DNA of 64,000 nt from Mesorhizobium sp. LHD-90 (GCF_030929505.1 NZ_JAVFVV010000010.1:62001-126000); one strand, 5' to 3'; positions 42,890 through 52,350 are shown, counted from the stretch's first letter. Notes: generated by a model from the sequence alone, not told the origin. Program-made: numbers and translations.

Positions 42890-43162
42890 CACCCGCCTTT
42901 CTCCCGTTGCCGAAAGTCCAGCCCGAAACATTTGCGACCGCGCCGAGATCGCCATTTCATTCGACCTTTGTATCACCGTCGCGATCTCGCGCTGATAGCG
43001 TTTCTGTACGGCTTTAGGATCGGCTACTCGAGTGCGCATGGTATCTCTGACATGACGCCGATTGCAGCAAAGCGAAACGCTCCTTTGCCGCGATGGTAGA
43101 CATGCACTAGATTGACGTCGCCGTCATCGAGGCAACGCGGCGCGGGTGAAGGAGCAGGACTC

Positions 43163-43300
43163 TCACCGCGCCCAGAAAGCCGGCGTGAACATTACCAGCA
43201 CCGCCAAAATTTCCAGGCGGCCGAGCAGCATCAGGGAGGACAAAACCCATTTCGCCGTGTCGGGCAGCGACGAGAAGTTGCCGACCGGCCCGATGATCGG
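43163..43300 (-). pseudogene. Duplicated 3' fragment of trkH (last 46 codons), detached
   Basis: These 138 bases align without gaps to 45084-45221, the 3' end of the intact trkH, with roughly nine in ten bases identical. The fragment includes the TrkH stop codon (TCA on the plus strand). Upstream it is fused, at a shared TCGG, to a copy of the cyclase leader. It has no TrkH promoter or N-terminus and the fused start is out of frame with TrkH, so it is not functional. Confidence 0.9.
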
Positions 43301-43389
43301 ATGTCAACCCGGCTTCCTCTCGATCCGCCGGACATTGTACGGCGTTTTGGCGCAACCTTGCACGATCGAACTTGCCGATAAATGAACGG
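43297..43389. repeat. Second copy of the cyclase leader, fused to the trkH fragment
   Basis: It repeats the TTG start context and the 40-base upstream block of the cyclase gene. On the minus strand it preserves GAGAGGAAG, then TTG ACA TCC, and after these three codons runs into trkH sequence in a different frame. The fusion could still be transcribed if the 40-base block is a promoter. Confidence 0.8.
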
Positions 43390-43439
43390 CGCAGGAAGGG
43401 GTCTATCCGAAGGCCGGTGTTGGCCGTTGCGGCGGCTAT

Positions 43440-44138
43440 TCACCGTCTCGGCGCAAGGCCGTCGAGCAGAAAGTCCAGGCCCTTCCGGAACACGCCATCC
43501 CAATCATTGTCCAACAGCAGGCGCGTACGTTCGAGTGTCGGGTAGAGGTCCCTGAGACGTGTGAGGCGCTGCTGTCCGACGGCCCTGTCGTCGTCCGAGA
43601 GGTCGAGGCTCGCCCGGGCGATGGTGGCGCCCATCACATAGTTGTACAGCGACCATATCGAGACGTTCAGATCTGCGTCCGGCACACCGGCTCTGGACAA
43701 GGTCCTGCTCAGCAGCTCCAGGCGACCGAGGACGTTCGGCCCGAACGCCGGGCGCTCCAGCAGCGACGCCGACCAGGGATGGCGCAGCATGTTGGCGCGC
43801 CAGTCCTCGAGCATGTGAACCACTTCGTTGCGCCAGTCCCGAGATTCAGCCACTTGCGGCGGTCCGCGATATTCGAGCGCCGAATCGAGTGCCAGGTCGA
43901 AGACATCCTCCTTGTTGTCGACGTGCCAATACAGGCTCATCACGCCCGAGCCGAGACGCTCGGCCAGCCGTCGCATCGTCAATCCTTCGATGCCTTCGCT
44001 GTCCAGCAATTCCACCGCGGCCGCCACGATGCGCTCCCGCGAAAGAGGCGGTTCACTGCGCTGCTCCTTCACGGGCTGGAGCCACACACTTGTCCGTTTC
44101 GGCCGCTTGCTGCCGGCGCCGCTGGGTTGGGATGCCAT
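43440..44138 (-). CDS. TetR family regulator with TetR_C (tetracycline-repressor-like) ligand domain
   Basis: A 232-residue protein. A 45-residue N-terminal extension precedes the DNA-binding domain (RERIVAAAVELLDSEGIEGL, then MRRLAERLGSGVMSLYWHVD). The C-terminal domain (WRNEVVHMLEDWRANMLRHP; YNYVMGATIA) is of the TetR_C type. I start at the ATG preceding ASQPSGAG, with AGAGGGAG upstream. It is divergent from an exported RidA-like gene, and a promoter/operator overlaps between them. It most likely represses that gene. Confidence 0.93.
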   Translation of the reverse strand: MASQPSGAGSKRPKRTSVWLQPVKEQRSEPPLSRERIVAAAVELLDSEGIEGLTMRRLAERLGSGVMSLYWHVDNKEDVFDLALDSALEYRGPPQVAESRDWRNEVVHMLEDWRANMLRHPWSASLLERPAFGPNVLGRLELLSRTLSRAGVPDADLNVSIWSLYNYVMGATIARASLDLSDDDRAVGQQRLTRLRDLYPTLERTRLLLDNDWDGVFRKGLDFLLDGLAPRR

Positions 44139-44202
44139 TCGTCTCCCTCTGGCTGGAGCGTCGATTTTGGTCGGCAACGCCACGAATGTCGATGCCGGAC
44201 GA

Positions 44203-44231
44203 TTGACTAGTACGTCGTACGATTCTATCGT
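44203..44231 (+). promoter_or_regulatory. Promoter of the RidA-like gene with overlapping operator
   Basis: TTGACT and TATCGT are separated by 17 bases. Inside the spacer and -10 lies an imperfect palindrome, GTACGA-TTCTA-TCGTAT, a natural site for the divergent TetR protein. A second ACGTCGTAC-like half-site precedes it. Confidence 0.6.
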
Positions 44232-44303
44232 ATGCGAGTCAAAACCCAGTCTTGCCGGCCGCGAGCCGACGTTGCTCGCAGTCCGCAGCGCCAAGAGAAA
44301 ATC

Positions 44304-44768
44304 ATGTCATACGCAATCAAGAACCTGCTCATCGGAGGGCTCATCATCATGACCACGGCGGCATCAGCGAACGAACTGACCATCGTCAATCCGAACAACC
44401 TCTACGATCCGACGCCGAACGGCTACAGCACGGCAGTGATCGTGCCTTCCAATGCCCGGGTGGCCTACATCTCCGGACAAGGCGGCCAGGACGCTACCGG
44501 AGCCTTGTCGCCCGACTTCGCTGCACAGGTCGCGCAGGCCTACGCAAATCTGCGCTCTGCCCTGGAAGGCATCGGGGCGAAACCGAACCAGGTCGCCAAG
44601 CTCACTGTCTTCGTGGTCGATCACGATATGTCCAAGCTTGGCGTGTTGACCAAGAACGTAAAGGAAATGTTCGGCGAGGCGTTGCCGGCGCAGACCCTGG
44701 TTCCCGTTCCCAAGCTTGCGATCGACCCGATGCTGTTCGAGGTGGAGGCCGTGGTCGTGCTCGATTAG
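44304..44768 (+). CDS. Exported RidA/YjgF/UK114 family protein
   Basis: A 154-residue protein. An N-terminal signal-like segment (LLIGGLIIMTTAASA) precedes a full RidA domain (RVAYISGQGGQDATGALSPD; AYANLRSALEGIGAKPNQVA; KLTVFVVDHD; and a final KLAIDPMLFEVEAVVVLD). Classical RidA hydrolyses reactive imines or enamines; its catalytic Arg position here reads near VPVPKLA, where the usual R(A/S) is not seen, so the activity may differ. Export is unusual for the family. It is probably controlled by the divergent TetR. A 274-base MITE-like repeat begins nine bases after its stop. Confidence 0.88.
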   Translation: MSYAIKNLLIGGLIIMTTAASANELTIVNPNNLYDPTPNGYSTAVIVPSNARVAYISGQGGQDATGALSPDFAAQVAQAYANLRSALEGIGAKPNQVAKLTVFVVDHDMSKLGVLTKNVKEMFGEALPAQTLVPVPKLAIDPMLFEVEAVVVLD

Positions 44769-44777
44769 CGACATGCT

Positions 44778-45051
44778 TTAGAGCGTGTCGCACCCAATCG
44801 GATTCATTCTGCCGGCGACGGTTTGGGCCAAGGTCGAGGGCTTTGTCGCAGGCCGGGCTGGCGGCCCGGACAAGACGAAGCCCGAAGGATTTGGCCCAAT
44901 CCAGCCCGGCCCTCCGGGTTTCCGTTTGGCGGGCGCCCACTTTGTCGGATGGACTTGGCCGATGAACCACATCGACCCGCGCCATCCTCCGCGTGGATCG
45001 CCTCGCCAAACGAGAAACAGAATGAACCCGATTGGGCGCGACACGCTCTAA
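44778..45051. repeat. 274-bp MITE-like element with 34-bp terminal inverted repeats
   Basis: The ends TTAGAGCGTGTCGC and GCGACACGCTCTAA are complementary and extend, with a few mismatches, over about 34 bases (to CATTCTG / CAGAATG). The interior has nested inverted sequence, for example GGGCTTTGTC against GACAAGACGAAGCCC. No transposase is encoded. Both strands are open in several frames simply because of its symmetry. No clear target-site duplication was seen. Confidence 0.85.
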
Positions 45052-45083
45052 GGGACAATCCGAGCTGTCCCGGATTTCCTGCT

Positions 45084-46541
45084 TCACCGCGCCCAAAAGG
45101 CCGGCGTGAACATCACCAGCACCGCCAAGATTTCCAGTCGACCGAGCAGCATCAGGAACGACAGAACCCATTTCGCCGTGTCGGGCAGCGACGAGAAATT
45201 GCCGACCGGCCCGATGATCGGCCCGAGCCCCGGCCCGACATTGGTCAGCGCCGTCAGCGCGCCGGTGGTGGCGGTCACCAAGTCGAGCCCGGCGGCGCCG
45301 AGCAGGATCGTGCCGATCATCCAGATGACGAAGAAGGAAGCGACGAACAGCGCCACCATGTGCTGCATCTCGGGCGACACCGTGCGGTCGCCGTAGCGCA
45401 CCGGCAGCACCATGTGCGGATAGATCAGCCGGCGCAGGCCGTTGGCGAGCAGCTCGAACAGGATCAGGAACCGGTAGGCCTTTATGCCGCCGGTGGTCGA
45501 GCCGGAGCAGCCGCCCAGAAAAGTGGCGACGAAGATGCAGGCCACCGCGAACGGTCCCCACAGCGTGTAGTCGTCGCTGGCGAAGCCGGCGGTGCTGATG
45601 ATCGACATGAAGTTGAAGGTGGAATGGGTGATGGCGTCGCCGAACGGCATGTCGAGCTTTACGCGCAGGTAGATCGCGACGGCCACCGCGAAGACGATGC
45701 AGTAGCCGGCGAAGACGCGGATCTGCGGATCGCGCAGCGCGTCGAGCCGGCCGCGCACGGCGAACAGGATCATGATCGAGAAGGGCAGGCTGCCGATGAA
45801 CATGAAGATGCTGCCGGTCCACAGGATCATCGGCATCTCGGCATAGCGCAGGAACGAGGTGTCGTGCGTGGAGAAGCCGCCGGTGGCGACCGTCGACATG
45901 GCGTGGTTGACGGCGTGGAACGTCTCCATGCCGCCGGCCGCGTAACCGATGGTGCAGGCGACGGCGAGCGCGCCGTAGATGGCGATCAGGCTGATGGTGA
46001 AGGTCTGGAAGCGCTCGAACGGCCGGTCCTCGATGTCGGAGGACTCGATCTTGAAATAGGACACGCCGCCGATGTTGAGGAAGGGCAGAAGGAACAGGCC
46101 AAGCACGATGACGCCGAGGCCGCCCATGAAGCAGAGCAGCGAGCGCCAGAGCAGCAGGCCGGGCGGCGCGCTGTCGAGGCCGTTGATGACCGTGGCGCCG
46201 GTCGCGGTGACGCCGGACACCGCCTCGAAGAACGCGTCGGTGGGGCTGAGCTGCAGCGACGACAGCATCAGCGGCACCGCGCCGGCCACCGCCAGGGTGA
46301 ACCACAGCATATTGACCAGCAGGAAGCCGAAGCGGGTAGTCGCCGCCGGCGGCCTGCCTTGCGTCGCCAGCGCCACGGCCAGCGCGAAGCCGCCGACGAA
46401 AAGGGCGGAGAAGGCAAAGGCTTTCCAGTCGGGATTGCCGTAATAGAGATCGATCAGCGCCGGCAGGAGCATCGCCACCGACAGGTAGATCGCGAAGACC
46501 GCCGCGACATGTGCCGCTGCGCGGACTGCCGATCTGTTCAC
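45084..46541 (-). CDS. trkH: TrkH/KtrB family potassium uptake protein
   Basis: A 485-residue channel-like transporter with the four pore-loop selectivity regions of the TrkH family: VSGVTATGATVI, HAMSTVATGGFSTHD, MSIISTAGFASDDYTLW, and ALTALTNVGPGLGP near the C-terminus, plus GGCSGSTTGGIKAYRF. It moves potassium with a TrkA- or KtrA-type nucleotide-binding subunit, which is not encoded here. Its last 138 bases are duplicated about 1.9 kb away. A 145-base palindrome lies 25 bases upstream of the start and a MITE-like element 32 bases downstream of the stop, so the gene is bracketed by repeats. Confidence 0.95.
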   Translation of the reverse strand: MNRSAVRAAAHVAAVFAIYLSVAMLLPALIDLYYGNPDWKAFAFSALFVGGFALAVALATQGRPPAATTRFGFLLVNMLWFTLAVAGAVPLMLSSLQLSPTDAFFEAVSGVTATGATVINGLDSAPPGLLLWRSLLCFMGGLGVIVLGLFLLPFLNIGGVSYFKIESSDIEDRPFERFQTFTISLIAIYGALAVACTIGYAAGGMETFHAVNHAMSTVATGGFSTHDTSFLRYAEMPMILWTGSIFMFIGSLPFSIMILFAVRGRLDALRDPQIRVFAGYCIVFAVAVAIYLRVKLDMPFGDAITHSTFNFMSIISTAGFASDDYTLWGPFAVACIFVATFLGGCSGSTTGGIKAYRFLILFELLANGLRRLIYPHMVLPVRYGDRTVSPEMQHMVALFVASFFVIWMIGTILLGAAGLDLVTATTGALTALTNVGPGLGPIIGPVGNFSSLPDTAKWVLSFLMLLGRLEILAVLVMFTPAFWAR

Positions 46542-46566
46542 GATGTGCCGACCCTGCCTGCCTCTT

Positions 46567-46711
46567 AGGGTCTACTGATGTTCAAGCCAGGGCGGGCTGC
46601 AACTGGCGCCTTTCTACGCTTCCGGTGCTCATGTACCTTCACGTACACGCCGCTCCGGTTCTCGAAAAACGCCATTTTCGCCACGCCCTGACCTGAATCT
46701 CGACAGACCCT
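46567..46711. repeat. 145-bp imperfect palindromic repeat, copy B
   Basis: Same length and same ends (AGGGTC...GACCCT) as the copy at 27368-27512, with scattered differences. The centre is GTAC-CTTCAC-GTAC instead of a perfect palindrome. It lies in the gap between trkH and the Gfo/Idh gene and could fold into a long hairpin in RNA. Confidence 0.85.
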
Positions 46712-46833
46712 ATCTTGCGGACGGCGGTTGGTGAACCTGTCCGGGCGCGATAATGGCCGCAAGGCGCGGCAGTGACAACTGCGTGCGCCAGCCGTCCCAA
46801 GATTTCGCGGCGGCCGGCACTCGTGTCCGGCCG

Positions 46834-47934
46834 TCAGCCATGCTTCAGAAAATGCCGCGTCAGGCCGACCAGCAGCGCCATGTCGCGCGCTGCGTGCTCG
46901 GGCCGGTTGACCACTGGCGCACCCTCGACGATCGCGGCGTGGAAGGCGCGCAGTTCCTCGACGAACGCCTCCTCGTAGTTGGCTCTGAGCTGGTTGCACG
47001 AGGCCTTGTGTCCGTCCGAGGTCTTGACGGTCAGCCGCGTCGGCTGGTGGTTGAGGTAGGGCGACGGGAATTCGAGTTCGAGGATCGCGTCGTCGAAATA
47101 GAGCGAGATGCGTTCCCTGTAGTCGGCGAGCGACGGCACGGCGAGATGCGTCATGGTCCACAGCGCCTGGCCGTCGAGCAGTCGCACCGTACCCTGGCCG
47201 CCGCTGCCATTGGCGAAGATCTGCGCGCCCACCACCTCGCCGTCGGGCACGCCGAGCGCGTCCAAAATGCCGTGCACGGCGTTGACGTCATGCACCAGCG
47301 ACGAACTGTAGGCGGCGGTGAAGCCGCGAAAGGCGAGGTCGGTGAGCGGCATGCCGACCGCACGCTCCGCCTGCGCCTTGCGTTTCGCCGCCGTCGCCGC
47401 GATCAGTTCCTGCGGCACGTCGGTGCCGAACCGCGTGCGGAAGTGCTTTATGAACGGCCAGGAATCCGGGTCGTTCACCTCGACCGACACATAGCGCAGC
47501 GTCTTCGCCGTTCCGGGCAGGGATTGCAGCGCCAGCCGGTAGTTGGGGTCGAAGCGCTTCATGTAGCCGACTTGCACCACCTTTCCCGACCTGTCGCGCG
47601 CCGCGATGATCTCGGTGATCTCTTGCGGCGAATAGCAGAGCGGCTTTTCGCAGAAGACGTGCAGACCGCGTTCGAGCGCCGCCAGCACCTGCTCGTGATG
47701 CAGCGGGTCCGGCGAGCCGATCACGACGGCGTCGAGCGGCTGGTCGAGCAGCGCGCCGGGCGACTCGAAACCGGGGATGCCAAATGTCTCGGTGACGAAG
47801 TCCCGCGCGGTTTTCGAGGGATCGGCGACGCCTTTGACCTCGAACAGCGTGTTTAACGCCATCAGGTTCGGGATGTGCTCGACCTGGGAGATGGTTCCGG
47901 CGCCGATCACGCCCACGCGGAGTTTGGTCATCAA
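46834..47934 (-). CDS. Gfo/Idh/MocA family NAD(P)-dependent oxidoreductase
   Basis: A 366-residue dehydrogenase. The Rossmann domain starts VGVIGAGTISQVEHIPNLMA, with the family's EKPLCYSP motif (usually EKP) and KVVQVGYMKRFDPNYR in the C-terminal domain, which replaces the common G-(Y/H)xxR segment. Family members oxidise sugars, inositols or rhizopine (MocA). It is the distal gene of the leftward operon with a sugar ABC importer, separated by a 165-base palindromic repeat. The context of inosose- and inosamine-type genes makes a cyclitol substrate plausible. Confidence 0.92.
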   Translation of the reverse strand: MMTKLRVGVIGAGTISQVEHIPNLMALNTLFEVKGVADPSKTARDFVTETFGIPGFESPGALLDQPLDAVVIGSPDPLHHEQVLAALERGLHVFCEKPLCYSPQEITEIIAARDRSGKVVQVGYMKRFDPNYRLALQSLPGTAKTLRYVSVEVNDPDSWPFIKHFRTRFGTDVPQELIAATAAKRKAQAERAVGMPLTDLAFRGFTAAYSSSLVHDVNAVHGILDALGVPDGEVVGAQIFANGSGGQGTVRLLDGQALWTMTHLAVPSLADYRERISLYFDDAILELEFPSPYLNHQPTRLTVKTSDGHKASCNQLRANYEEAFVEELRAFHAAIVEGAPVVNRPEHAARDMALLVGLTRHFLKHG

Positions 47935-47949
47935 GAATCTCCTGTATTT

Positions 47950-48090
47950 GGCGCCAGCTTCCCCTCCCCCTTGAAGGGAGGGTCCGGCCGAAAGCCGGGG
48001 GAGGGAGCAGTCCGGCAGTACTCCGACGCAAAGTAACGTCGGCGTTTGGCCGCGGCGACCCCACCCGGCCGCTTCGCGGCCACCCTCCCC

Positions 48091-48115
<25 letters not shown>
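47950..48115. repeat. Palindromic intergenic mosaic repeat (RIME-like), copy 1
   Basis: The outer arms begin GGCGCCAGC and end GCTGGCGCC, and continue into CCCTCCCCCTTGA-type purine/pyrimidine tracts, pairing over nearly 40 bases with few mismatches. Internal hairpins CCCTCCC...GGGAGGG are present at both ends. The right end runs into the coding sequence of the ABC ATPase and supplies its stop codon. Confidence 0.75.
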
Positions 48116-48911
<796 letters not shown>

Positions 48912-48915
<4 letters not shown>

Positions 48916-50081
48916 TTGCCGCCTCCGCGCCCCAGCGCCTTCACGCGTATGTAGTTGTTCACCAGCACGGCGATCAGGATGACGATGCCGAGAAAAACCT
49001 TGAACCAGTCGGTGTCGATGCCGGTGTAGAAGATGCCCATCTGCACCAGCCCGAAGATCAGGGACCCGAACAGCACGCCATAGACCGTGCCGTAGCCGCC
49101 GGTGAGCAGCACGCCGCCGATGACGGCGGCGATGATCGCCTCGAACTCCTTCAACAGGCCGCGCGTCGTGTCGGCCGAGCCCGCCTCCATCACCTGGATG
49201 GTGGCGAGCAGCGTGGCCGCGCAGGCGGTGTAGATGAACAGGCTGATCTTCACCCGGCCGACCGGCACGCCGACATTGCGGGCGATGTCCGCATCGCCGC
49301 CGGTGGCAAAAATCCAGTTGCCGTATTTGGTCTGGGTGAGCACGTAGCCGGCCAGCGCGGTGAGGGCCAGCCACCAGACGATCGACATCGGGATGCCGGT
49401 GACGAAGGGCGTGCCGTCGCTGCGCGCGGCGATCCATCCTTGCGTGGCCATCCACTGGAAGAAGCCGGTAAGGAGGTGGCCGTTGAAGAGCGCCGCCGTG
49501 GCGGGGTCGGGCACGTCCTCGAGGATGTAGGGGATCTGCGTGCGTCCGGTGACGGCCCGCGTTATGCCGATCGACAGGCCGCGCAGGATGAACAGCGAGG
49601 CAAGCGTGACGATGAAGGAGGGCAGGCGCGTCTTCACCACGATCAGGCCGTTCAAGTATCCGGTGAGGATCGCGGCGGCGAAGGCGAGCCCGATGCCGCC
49701 CCATAGCGGAAAATGCAACTCGCGCACGGCGAGCCCGATGACCACGCCGGCAAAGCCGATCATCGAGCCGACGGAGAGGTCGAATTCGCCGGCGATGATC
49801 AGCAGCGCCGCGGCGGTAGCGATGATGCCGAGCTCCGCCGACAGCGTCAGGAAGGTCATCGACCCCTGCAGCGAATAGAGGTTCGCCGCGCCCGGCAGCA
49901 GCGCGAAGATGATCATGGTGGCGAAGAAGCCTGCTGCGGCGCCGGTTTCCGGGCGCCTTATCAGTTGCGTGAAACGCCCGGTGGCGGCAAGCCGCTCGTC
50001 CGGCCCGCCGGCGCTCTTGCGGCGCATGCCGAAGCGGTCGGCGCTTTCGCCGGAGGGTGCCTGCTGTTCCACGGCGGCCAT
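48912..50081 (-). CDS. Sugar ABC transporter permease (FrcC/RbsC type)
   Basis: A 389-residue permease with about ten membrane segments. [20 protein letters not shown] is the RbsC-type signature, and [20 protein letters not shown] is the ATPase-contact loop. I start at the ATG with GGAG six bases upstream; a start nine codons earlier is less well placed. It carries a soluble N-terminal extension of about 50 residues. It lies between the ATPase (overlapping) and the binding-protein gene; the gap to the latter is filled by a palindromic repeat. Confidence 0.94.
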
Positions 50082-50121
50082 TAGGCGCTCCAAATGCCGG
50101 TTGCGCAACGAGGGTCGTCTT

Positions 50122-50309
50122 ACCCTCCCCTTGTGGGGAGGGTCGGCGAGCGTTCGGAGCGAAGCGAAGATCGCGAGACGGGGTGGGGGTGCCTCAACTG
50201 CACTGGCACAAATCTGACACCGGGCGCTTGATCAGCAACCCCCACCCCGCGTCAAAAACCTCGCGTCCCGCTCGGCTTTCTCCGCGACCCTCCCCTCAAG
50301 GGGGAGGGT
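50122..50309. repeat. Palindromic intergenic mosaic repeat (RIME-like), copy 2
   Basis: The outer hairpin-forming blocks ACCCTCCCC...GGGGAGGGTCG recur in inverted form at both ends, with an inner inverted pair (GGGGTGGGGGT and ACCCCCACCCC). It fills the gap between the binding-protein and permease genes within one operon, so it is transcribed and may act as an mRNA stem that sets the ratio of binding protein to permease. Confidence 0.75.
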
Positions 50310-50322
50310 GGGCCGTCGCGCC

Positions 50323-51294
50323 CTACCGAATCCCCTGCTTGGCCAGCACCAGGATCGCCTTGGCCTTGTCCGGCGTGTCGATGAACAGCGGTCCCGTATA
50401 GGAGTTGTTGATCGGCCAGAAACCGTGCGTGGCCTGCTCGACCAGGTAGATCACCGGCAGGTAGCCCATCAGGTACTGCTGGGCGTCCATGCCAAAACCC
50501 ATCTCGCCGGCGACGATAGAGTCCAGCACTTCCGGGCTGATGTCGAAGGTGTAGAGCTTCAGCTTGCCGAACAGTTCCTTGTCGCGGAACATCGGGATCA
50601 GCGGATTGGCGGCGGTGGCGCCGAGCGCGAACACCGCCTGCACGTCGGGATGGGCCGAGAGATAGGCTTCGGTGCGGCGCTGCACGTCTGCCGGGTCGGG
50701 CGTCACGGCGACCACCTCGGTGCCGCCGCCGGACGGTTTCAGGCCGTCGTTCAGGCCCTGGCAGCGTTCGTCGAGGCTGACATTGCCGACCTCGTGGTTG
50801 ATGCAGACCACCTTCAGGACGCCTTCCTTGGCCAGCCGCTCGCCGGCCTTCTTGCCGGAATCGTATTCCGACACCGTGCCGACATAGAGCGTCGTGCCCA
50901 TGTCGGCCCCGGTCTTTTCGCCGGAATCCAGCACCACCACGGGAATGTTGGCGGCAAGCGCGGCCTGCACCGACTTGCGCATGGCGTCGGCGTCGGCGAT
51001 CGACACGGCGATGCCGTCCGGCTTGGTGGCGATGGCGGCTTCCATCATGCGCGCCTGCTCGACCACGTCGAACACCTGCGGTGCGTGGTATTCGACGGTC
51101 GCGCCGGTCAGTTTCGCGGCGTCGTCGACGCCGCGCTTCACCACCGACCAGTAGGGGTCGGAGGCCGAGCCGTGCACGACGAAGGTGACGCGCACGTCCT
51201 TCGGTTCCTTCAATCCCTCGGCTTGCGCTAGCCCGACCATCATGCCGGCGGACATCAGCGCGCCGAACGCCAGTTTCAGAAGAGAAGTTGTCAT
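50323..51294 (-). CDS. Periplasmic sugar/cyclitol-binding protein (ribose-binding type, MocB-like context)
   Basis: A 323-residue protein with a Sec signal peptide (LAFGALMSAGMMVGLAQA|EGL). The mature part has the type 1 periplasmic-binding fold: TFVVHGSASDPYWSVVKRGV, EAAIATKPDGIAVSIADADA, AANIPVVVLDSGEKTGADMG, and the closing FDISPEVLDSIVAGEMGFGM. I start at the ATG preceding TTSLLK, which has GGGAGAC upstream. It is the first importer gene after the ChbG-like gene (165-base gap). The ligand is probably a sugar or inositol derivative, judged from the catabolic genes around it. Confidence 0.92.
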   Translation of the reverse strand: MTTSLLKLAFGALMSAGMMVGLAQAEGLKEPKDVRVTFVVHGSASDPYWSVVKRGVDDAAKLTGATVEYHAPQVFDVVEQARMMEAAIATKPDGIAVSIADADAMRKSVQAALAANIPVVVLDSGEKTGADMGTTLYVGTVSEYDSGKKAGERLAKEGVLKVVCINHEVGNVSLDERCQGLNDGLKPSGGGTEVVAVTPDPADVQRRTEAYLSAHPDVQAVFALGATAANPLIPMFRDKELFGKLKLYTFDISPEVLDSIVAGEMGFGMDAQQYLMGYLPVIYLVEQATHGFWPINNSYTGPLFIDTPDKAKAILVLAKQGIR

Positions 51295-51459
51295 TCCCAG
51301 TCTCCCATTTTTCGCGGCCAATCTTTTGTCCATGCGCCGCCTGGCGCTTTCGCGCCCCTCGGCCTGTCAGGGCGGCGGCCTCTCGCGGGCCTTGGCACCG
51401 CCGTGACTGTTTCCGGCCCGTTCCCATGGGCTCGCCGGCGGTTGACGGCGGCAAGAAAA

Positions 51460-52350
51460 TCAATTCACCGGCGCGGCGAGCCGGGCGCGGAACTCCTCGC
51501 GCAGCGGCCGCATGCCGATGATGTCGAGGTCCTGCGCCAAAAGCCAGTCGCGGAATTCAGGCGCGCGGAACAGCTCGTATTCTTCGGTGCGGATATAGGC
51601 CGAGCGCGGCTCGATGAGTTCGAGCTCGCCCGGCGCGTTGAAATGCAGGCAGACGAAGGTCAGGCCTTGGCGCACGCTCCCGATGATCGCCTTGTAGGCG
51701 GGTTCCGCCAGCTTCGACCGGGGCCTGCCCCATGTCGTCTGCAGAGCGGCGTCGAAAATGGCGAAGCCGGCTGCCCGCGCCCTGTCGACACCGCGCGCAT
51801 GCGCCTTCTCCGTGACGCCGACCAGATTGTCGTTGGGCGTGTAGGCGGCAATCGTCGAGGTCAGCAGGATCGGCAGCCGGTATTCCAGCCCGAGCCTTAT
51901 GTAGATGTCGCAGAACTCCGGCGACAGCGCCGCGCCCATATGCGCGTCGAGATGGGTGACGTCGATGCCGGCGCGGCAGGCGGTGTCGATCTGTGCGCGC
52001 AACTCGGCCTCGACCGCCTCAGGAGAACCCCTGCGGCGAGTGGTGGCGACGTCTGGATGGAAGAAGCCGTATTCGTCGGTGAGCCCGGCCGAGTGCGGCG
52101 GCGCGGTCAGCGGCCGCCATTTGTAGTGGCGCTTCTCGCTGTTCAGCGTCAGATGCACGCCGAGGTCGAGCGAGGCATCGGCGGCGGCCGCTTCGGCGAT
52201 CTCCAGGAACCAGGGGCAGGGCACCATCACCGCCCCGGAGCTGCAAACGCCGAGCCGGCAAAGCTCGAGGAAGGCGAGATTGGCCCCCTGGCACATGCCG
52301 ACATCGTCCTCGTGGAGCACGACGCGGCGTCTGGAGCCTGCCACGCTCAT
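51460..52350 (-). CDS. ChbG/YdjC family carbohydrate deacetylase
   Basis: A 296-residue YdjC-fold protein. The metal site is built by the N-terminal HEDDVGMCQGANLAF (Asp pair), THLDAHMGA (His) and an internal LGVHLTLNSE. FVCLHFNAPGELELIEPRSA lies near the end. Family members remove N-acetyl groups from amino sugars such as chitobiose or hopanoid glucosamine. I start at the ATG with AGGA upstream, seven codons into the longer frame. In this cluster it may deacetylate an N-acetylated amino-cyclitol or amino sugar before import-linked catabolism. It is divergent from the DegT gene. Confidence 0.9.
   Translation of the reverse strand: MSVAGSRRRVVLHEDDVGMCQGANLAFLELCRLGVCSSGAVMVPCPWFLEIAEAAAADASLDLGVHLTLNSEKRHYKWRPLTAPPHSAGLTDEYGFFHPDVATTRRRGSPEAVEAELRAQIDTACRAGIDVTHLDAHMGAALSPEFCDIYIRLGLEYRLPILLTSTIAAYTPNDNLVGVTEKAHARGVDRARAAGFAIFDAALQTTWGRPRSKLAEPAYKAIIGSVRQGLTFVCLHFNAPGELELIEPRSAYIRTEEYELFRAPEFRDWLLAQDLDIIGMRPLREEFRARLAAPVN

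Noticed and set aside
42461-43039. A 192-codon minus-strand open frame antisense to the small exported-protein gene
   Set aside because: It lacks a ribosome site and any recognisable domain. The opposite strand has a better start region and a signal-like N-terminus, though neither is certain.
43107-43355. An 82-codon minus-strand frame over the trkH fragment
   Set aside because: It is trkH sequence read in the wrong frame after a fused start. It has no promoter of its own kind or domain; treated as part of the chimeric pseudogene.
44785-45051. Several 84-88-codon open frames on both strands inside the 274-bp repeat
   Set aside because: They exist because the element is symmetric and GC-rich. 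They begin and end in the terminal inverted repeats and carry no domain.
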